Source of the DNA: Helopsaltes ochotensis
Taxonomy: Eukaryota; Chordata; Aves; Passeriformes; Locustellidae
Direction of reading: 5' to 3'
Assembly (NCBI GenBank): GCA_013400155.1
Contig: VXBM01000888.1
Location: forward strand, 248,001 to 312,000
Length of the DNA stretch: 64,000 bases
The notes under the pieces were generated by a model. That model ran no database searches and was not told the origin of the DNA. It saw only the letters and a program-made list of their open reading frames with translations. Below are positions 61,188 to 64,000 of the stretch, in pieces. The translations under genes and the position numbers were made by a program. Each line of letters starts with the position of its first letter. Within the stretch, counting starts at the first letter, position 1.

Positions 61188-61285
61188 AGGCTTTAGTCAA
61201 CCAGATTCAGAAATCAAAATACTTACTCCCTGCTTCATGATGTCATTGGCATGGTTTGCAACTTCTATGACAACAGCTAAAGCAT
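42661..61285 (-). CDS. FGD6: FGD6 (FYVE, RhoGEF and PH domain-containing 6), 3' twelve coding exons, partial
   Basis: Guanine nucleotide exchange factor family acting on Cdc42-type GTPases at membranes and the actin cytoskeleton. Coding exons in transcript order: 61285-61227, 61057-60986, 60498-60430, 58842-58759, 57577-57498, 52988-52886, 52395-52249, 51416-51314, 49434-49307, 47744-47616, 45365-45217, 42697-42661. All phases join and give about 385 residues and a stop. Domain order is the last DH helix, PH1, FYVE finger, a basic/serine linker and PH2, the C-terminal layout of FGD proteins. FYVE signatures are WIPD, RRHHCRACGK and RVC. FGD6 rather than another FGD is indicated by TRATMCMICTSEFTLTWRRH, by YLHRSKGSKKPWKHLWFVIK, and by the neighbouring NR2C1. 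The N-terminal region and most of the DH domain lie right of the window. Confidence 0.96.
43590..43742 (+). repeat. Unclassified dispersed repeat, copy A
   Basis: Shares an ordered series of matches with copy B (44696-44842): gtgtg-atgttctttgaat, agcttttgg, ggtgctca, cacacac, a tttta-gt block, and cactgcc-t-tat followed by attaaaaa. The family is not recognised. Confidence 0.7.
44696..44842 (+). repeat. Unclassified dispersed repeat, copy B
   Basis: Same orientation as copy A and about 1.1 kb away. The copies have diverged with small indels, so the duplication or insertion events are old. Copy B lacks the 10-11 base insertion seen before ggtgctca in copy A. Confidence 0.7.
45217..45365 (-). 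CDS. FGD6: FGD6 exon, C-terminal PH domain
   Basis: 149 bases. It encodes DVAALESQPLLGFTVSEVKG then ENSESRVFHLLHKNTLYFTYlike PH strands ending KADDPHSAQ; the true exon frame after HLLHKNTL is YFIFKADDPHSAQ by codon reading. TAG acceptor, GTAAGA donor, phase 2 end. Confidence 0.94.
45366..47615 (-). other. FGD6 intron
   Basis: About 2.2 kb, with a TA-rich microsatellite at 47057-47084 and a GC-richer unassigned segment at 45500-45800. Confidence 0.65.
47057..47084 (+). repeat. TA/TACA microsatellite
   Basis: Alternating at with two tacata interruptions, ending in a pure (at)n run before cgttag. Confidence 0.85.
47616..47744 (-). CDS. FGD6: FGD6 exon, start of the C-terminal PH domain
   Basis: 129 bases, 43 codons, phase 0 at both ends. 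It encodes VSANTEDSTMSGYLHRSKGS then KKPWKHLWFVIKNKVLYTYA. The pattern SGYL...WKHLWFVI...LYTY is the first three PH strands. CAG acceptor and GTAAGA donor. Confidence 0.97.
48052..48925 (-). mobile_element. CR1 LINE fragment with reverse transcriptase FADD motif
   Basis: About 870 bp of reverse-complement CR1 between the FGD6 exons at 47616 and 49307. The 3' end at the lower coordinate reads accatagaatcacggagtgg and cttggaagggaccttaaaga. At the upper end a minus-strand frame reads SRFADDTKLCVAVHTPEG, the reverse transcriptase FADD catalytic region. Broken in frame and 5'-truncated, so not active. Confidence 0.95.
49307..49434 (-). CDS. FGD6: FGD6 exon, linker between FYVE and C-terminal PH domain
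   Basis: 128 bases. It encodes a basic, serine-rich linker including NHKSPSSALSTVLQSIPSGR and KQKKIPAALKE, as in FGD6 of other vertebrates as I remember it. TAG acceptor and GTAAGT donor. Confidence 0.93.
49435..51313 (-). other. FGD6 intron
   Basis: About 1.9 kb. A GC-richer middle (49850-50550) has overlapping ORFs of 60-85 codons without recognisable protein features. Confidence 0.6.
51314..51416 (-). CDS. FGD6: FGD6 exon, second half of the FYVE zinc finger
   Basis: 103 bases. It encodes IVCQACSSNKHGLDYMKNQP then ARVCDHCFRELQKQ, supplying the remaining four cysteines and the RVC motif. The CAG acceptor and GTAAAT donor are clear. Confidence 0.96.
51417..52248 (-). other. FGD6 intron splitting the FYVE finger
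   Basis: 832 bases between the two FYVE exons, AT-rich, nothing recognised apart from the unusual donor at its 5' end (52243-52248). Confidence 0.7.
52249..52395 (-). CDS. FGD6: FGD6 exon, first half of the FYVE zinc finger
   Basis: 147 bases, 49 codons, phase 0 at both ends. It encodes SKAPIWIPDTRATMCMIC then TSEFTLTWRRHHCRACGK, giving four of the eight zinc-binding cysteines plus the WxxD and RRHHCR motifs that contact phosphatidylinositol phosphates. The donor is GTTGGC, which departs from consensus after GT. Confidence 0.95.
52396..52885 (-). other. FGD6 intron
   Basis: 490 bases of AT-rich intron between the PH1 and FYVE exons; nothing recognised. Confidence 0.75.
52886..52988 (-). CDS. 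FGD6: FGD6 exon, C-terminal helix of the first PH domain
   Basis: 103 bases. It encodes SSATERDEWLEAISKSIEEY then TKKRITFNPSKSLEE. The conserved tryptophan in DEWLEAI is the hallmark of the PH C-terminal helix. CAG acceptor and GTATAT donor. Confidence 0.95.
52989..57497 (-). other. FGD6 intron, largest complete one in the window
   Basis: About 4.5 kb. Contains an A20 run near 54405-54424, the unassigned ORF at 54692-54967, one ambiguous base at 55029, and a GC-richer block at 55100-55400 without recognised identity. Confidence 0.65.
54692..54967 (-). other. Unassigned 91-codon ORF, possible pseudogene or repeat remnant
   Basis: Minus-strand ORF containing VDFAAANRYINSVASGTIFA and ILKAATSKPTKHELPGE. 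The composition is protein-like (balanced, A/T/E/K-containing) rather than low-complexity, but I recognise no family. It starts in GC-richer DNA and ends in an AT-rich flank without a poly(A) tail. It could be a retrocopy fragment, an old retroelement piece or chance. Confidence 0.3.
57498..57577 (-). CDS. FGD6: FGD6 exon, first PH domain
   Basis: 80 bases. It encodes VKKPTQEAYQNELNIESVER then SFILSA, continuing the PH fold and ending in phase 2. The acceptor is AAG, less common than CAG or TAG; the donor is GTAAGT. Confidence 0.94.
57578..58758 (-). other. FGD6 intron
   Basis: About 1.2 kb, containing a duplicated ctggac-poly(A) motif at 57884-57939; no gene-like feature. Confidence 0.7.
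57884..57939 (+). repeat. Duplicated ctggac-poly(A) tract
   Basis: actggac followed by about 22 A, then gggactaaa, then actggac again with 11 A. Looks like a short tandem duplication in an A-rich, slippage-prone site. Confidence 0.8.
58759..58842 (-). CDS. FGD6: FGD6 exon, first PH domain
   Basis: 84 bases, 28 codons, phase 0 at both ends. It encodes FNDALLYTTPVQSGMYKLNN then MLSLAGMK. LFNDALLYTTP across the exon junction is a typical FGD-family PH motif. CAG acceptor and GTGAGT donor. Confidence 0.96.
58843..60429 (-). other. FGD6 intron
   Basis: About 1.6 kb; holds the purine-rich tract at 60009-60090 and otherwise nothing recognised. Confidence 0.7.
60009..60090 (+). repeat. Purine-rich GGA/GGGGAAGG tract
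   Basis: Almost uninterrupted purines on the plus strand, with repeated ggggaaggagaggggagg units at 60009 and 60035 and many G-runs. Confidence 0.85.
60430..60498 (-). CDS. FGD6: FGD6 exon, start of the first PH domain
   Basis: 69 bases, 23 codons, phase 0 at both ends. It encodes VFLKEGTLMKLSRKVMQPRM then FFL, beta strands 1 and 2 of the PH fold. TAG acceptor and GTAAGA donor. Confidence 0.95.
60499..60985 (-). other. FGD6 intron
   Basis: 487 bases between PH1 and DH-PH1 exons; nothing recognised. Confidence 0.75.
60986..61057 (-). CDS. FGD6: FGD6 exon, DH-PH1 junction
   Basis: 72 bases, 24 codons, phase 0 at both ends. It encodes DNFQKLMQIQYSLNGHHEIV then QPGR, the linker between the exchange domain and the first PH domain. 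TAG acceptor and GTAAGT donor. Confidence 0.95.
61124..61190 (+). repeat. (AG)n microsatellite
   Basis: An imperfect run of ag/aaag units with one acag interruption, inside the 169-base FGD6 intron between the exons at 60986 and 61227. Confidence 0.95.
61227..61285 (-). CDS. FGD6: FGD6 exon, end of the DH (RhoGEF) domain
   Basis: 59 bases with CAG acceptor and GTAAGT donor. It encodes ALAVVIEVANHANDIMKQG, the C-terminal helix of the DH domain. It starts in phase 1, so a preceding exon must exist beyond 64000; none was recognised at 61286-64000. Confidence 0.94.
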
Positions 61286-64000
61286 CTGAAAGATGAAGGA
61301 ATGATGGTTTGGTTATACAGACCAGTTAGCATTGGTATAATGTAAAGCACAGATACTATACTGCATTTCCACATCATTCCAAGATTGGAGGATCTTATTG
61401 TACAGTCACTGCATTCAGGAGCACTTCCCAAACATCCCAGAGTCATTGGATCATGGTTTTGTAAGTATGCCCTGGCAAGTCATTGCTTCTACCAGCAGTG
61501 TTAATTATTTATTACAGCTACTCAAAACAGGCCAAGTTAAATTCCAGTTTCTCACACAACAAGTTACTTACTATACTTACAGTGGAAAAGTTAACAACAT
61601 TTTAACAGAGACTCCGTAGGGACTAAGTTTTTGCCATCTTACCTAAATTCCATCACTGCCATTCATGGAAGACTACCTATGGAAATCTTGGCACCTTTCA
61701 GGAGAACTCCCAGGGCTTTGCCCTGGAAGAATATACCATAGAGTCTCCCCACTAGACTGAAAGAAAAAACTTCCCTCATGGTGCCTTGCAACACTATGTA
61801 TCTACCTCAGTTTTGCTTTCCCCATACGCCCCTAATTCTCAGGGTTCCTCCTTTCCCTGTTTCCCCATCGGTTTGGTAGCCCTGGTGGCCAGCCCTGTGT
61901 CCCCTACAGGGCAGTGCCCTTTGCCCTGCCCTTTGTACTGCCTCTGTGCCCTCAGACCATTGGTTCCTGACTCAACCACTCAGCACTGCATGGTCCTGGT
62001 CTTTTGTCCCTGATCCCTTTGGCATGCTGGAATAAACCTTCGCTGGAATTTATCATATAAAAGGCCCTTCTCGCCTCTCTTTGCTGAGCTAGCCGTGGTG
62101 TGTGTGGTGTGAGGACTTGGCTGCTGGGCCTGAGTGACTCCCCAAGCAGCCTTTCCAGAAGAGATGCCTATTGGGAAGAATAGGTAGCAACAACCACCAT
62201 TTAAATTCCACATTGCTACAACTACCTAGACAAATTATGCAACTCTTCGCCATTTCTGTCTTCTGCCTTTAGTTTTGCTACCCCTCAAAATAACAGTAAA
62301 GTTCAAATTTCTAAATTTCAAACTTGTAATACTAAAAGAAAAATAAATCTCTGAAAAAAAGTTACCAAATATGAGCAATTTTATTAAGTATTCATATTTA
62401 ATAATCAGCAACTCAACTCTAAAATATCCTAAGGTGTAAGTGCAAAAAGCTGTTATATAAAATGATTATGAACACAGTGAGTGTTCAGTCCAAGGATCCA
62501 TCCTATACAAGGATCTTATCCAAAAACCTGCAATTTACTTGAGTAGAAAAAAGACACTTCACAGAAAGCTAGAAAAATTGTTCTGATGAAATGTAGTTTT
62601 GAAAGCATTTGGCACCTTCTGAGTAACTGAATTAGAGCAAAGCACTTTAAATAAAGGAACAAATTTGGTTAAAAGTCCACAGAGAAGCCTACCAAAACAG
62701 GTAAAACCAAGGCCTTGGGGTTTTTTCCTAGATAATTATTAGAGTATTAGTACTGTAGAGTGCATGCATACTTCCCTTATTGTTGACTCATACTCAGAAA
62801 GGAAGTATGTTAAAAGACAGAGCTTTTTGAACTGAAAGGTTTAGAAGGTTATGAAGCCATATAAGAAATTAAACAGACATGAACAAAAAAGTTCCTCCTA
62901 AGCCAATCAAAGGAGAATATTTGTAAAAGATTGTCACAAACCAAGGCAATGCAAGCACAGAATCAAACAGCTAAAATACATAGTACATATCAAGCATCTG
63001 ATCAAAATTTAAGTTTAGATCTAGATGCCATGATACCAAGCAAGCCTGCTGAAATGTAGCTGGTGGTCCCTTTCTAGGAAATATTGGAGCTGCCTCAGGC
63101 AAAACCCTCCCCAGCTCCCATCCATGTGAAAGAAGATGAAGGGAAATGTAGGAAGATAGGAATGAGTGCCTGATTCTCTCTGTTATACTTTCCTTCATCT
63201 CTCAGTTACTATATATATACAAAAACATTAAAATTGTATTCATTGACTTCAAGAAAGATTGAAGAATTTTAGAGAAAATTATGAAATTTCTTAGCTATTG
63301 ACGGGAAAGTTCCAGGATCTCAGGACTATTTATACTGCCAAGACTAAATGGATCTAAACAACAACATAAAATAATCTATAGGGTCAATGTCCATAAACAA
63401 AGTGCTTTTTGGCAGGGAAGAGCATTCCGCTTATACCACTTAGCTGAAGTAATGTATTCAAATGAAGGTCAGCAAGAAGAATTGTGCTATTTGGGGTTTT
63501 TTCCCAAGAGTACTAATCACAACCAAACTTAAGTTTCCCTCTCCACTCCTCCCCTTCACTCCCAGGCCTAGCAGTGGAATTAAGCAACTAAGCAAAGTCA
63601 GAAGTAAGTCAGGCTTAGTTATTACAAGAAAGATCTTGGTGACTAAAGATTAGATTTTCTTTTCTTAGCCAAGTTCTAAGATGGACTACCAAATATGTCA
63701 AATGGCAAATTAACACTTAATTGTAGTTATAACTTAGCTTCAGCTTCTATCTTTGATATAAGAAGGGAGAGATAAATACTGTGAAAGATATAATTAAAAA
63801 ACCAGAGAAGCTGAAGAAACCAAAAAAAACCTGAAGTATATATTTAGGTTGCTCTCTTTTCAAGTGGTCAACTGTTTAATATGCACTGCAAGTATTATTT
63901 TGTTCACAGCCATAGGAAGTTCAAGATGAACTTTTCTATCTCTTGAAGACCCATCAGTTAAAATACTTTTGGCTTGTATCTTCAACATACTCAAATATGT
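61286..64000 (-). other. FGD6 intron, partial
   Basis: No DH-domain exon is recognised here. It holds the probable LTR at about 61650-62200; the rest is AT-rich and unassigned. Confidence 0.65.
61650..62200 (+). mobile_element. Probable solo LTR
   Basis: A GC-richer block sharply bounded by AT-rich intron. It contains a pyrimidine-rich stretch with gggcagtgccctttgccctg, then ggcatgctggaataaacctt (polyadenylation signal) and a GT-rich segment gtgtgtgtggtgtgagg, which is the R-U5 order of an LTR. It ends near ggtagcaaca. No target-site duplication was identified, so the boundaries are approximate. Confidence 0.6.

Noticed and set aside
61018..61200. Minus-strand ORF with serine-leucine repeats
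   Set aside because: Translation of the (AG)n microsatellite, not a protein.
1..64000. CRISPR arrays, operons, phage or bacterial defence systems, tRNA or rRNA genes
   Set aside because: No spaced direct-repeat array, no dense coding, no cloverleaf or rRNA-like sequence noticed; the content is vertebrate nuclear DNA.

Overview
The window looks like bird nuclear DNA. Evidence: AT-rich sequence, small vertebrate exons with GT/AG splice sites in long introns, at least seven CR1 LINE fragments with typical avian CR1 3' tails, and solo LTRs of a kind familiar to me from songbird and other neoavian genomes. Bird is well supported; passerine is only a guess. There are no bacterial, phage, CRISPR or operon features.

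The window holds parts of two neighbouring protein genes, both on the minus strand. Positions 866-22836 carry nine coding exons of NR2C1 (testicular receptor 2, TR2), from the start codon at 22812-22814 to the hinge/start of the ligand-binding region. The rest of the ligand-binding domain lies to the left of the window. The open frame over these exons is exactly 414 codons. The non-coding first exon and promoter probably lie in a CpG-rich island at about 35770-36900, whose centre is a 905-base run of N (35828-36732).

Positions 42661-61285 carry the last twelve coding exons of FGD6 (FYVE, RhoGEF and PH domain protein 6): the end of the DH domain, the first PH domain, the FYVE zinc finger and the C-terminal PH domain to the stop codon. 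The large N-terminal part and most of the DH domain lie to the right. Its 3' UTR probably runs to about 39.4-40.5 kb. The order FGD6 then NR2C1 on the same strand matches what I recall of human 12q22, which supports orthology.

The two genes do not obviously work together: NR2C1 is an orphan nuclear receptor that represses or activates transcription at direct repeats, and FGD6 is a Cdc42-type guanine nucleotide exchange factor at membranes and actin structures. The remaining sequence is intron or intergenic. It contains CR1 fragments (9.65, 25.87, 31.92, 34.33, 37.02, 38.61 and 48.05 kb), three probable solo LTRs (23.39, 29.36 and about 61.65 kb), simple repeats and an unclassified ~150 bp repeat pair in an FGD6 intron.

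I found no new biological system. The observations most worth checking are: an in-frame 36-codon NR2C1 exon that the human TR2 protein I remember lacks but whose motif resembles TR4; a weak splice donor inside the FYVE domain; the assembly gap over the promoter; and an unexplained 91-codon ORF in an FGD6 intron.
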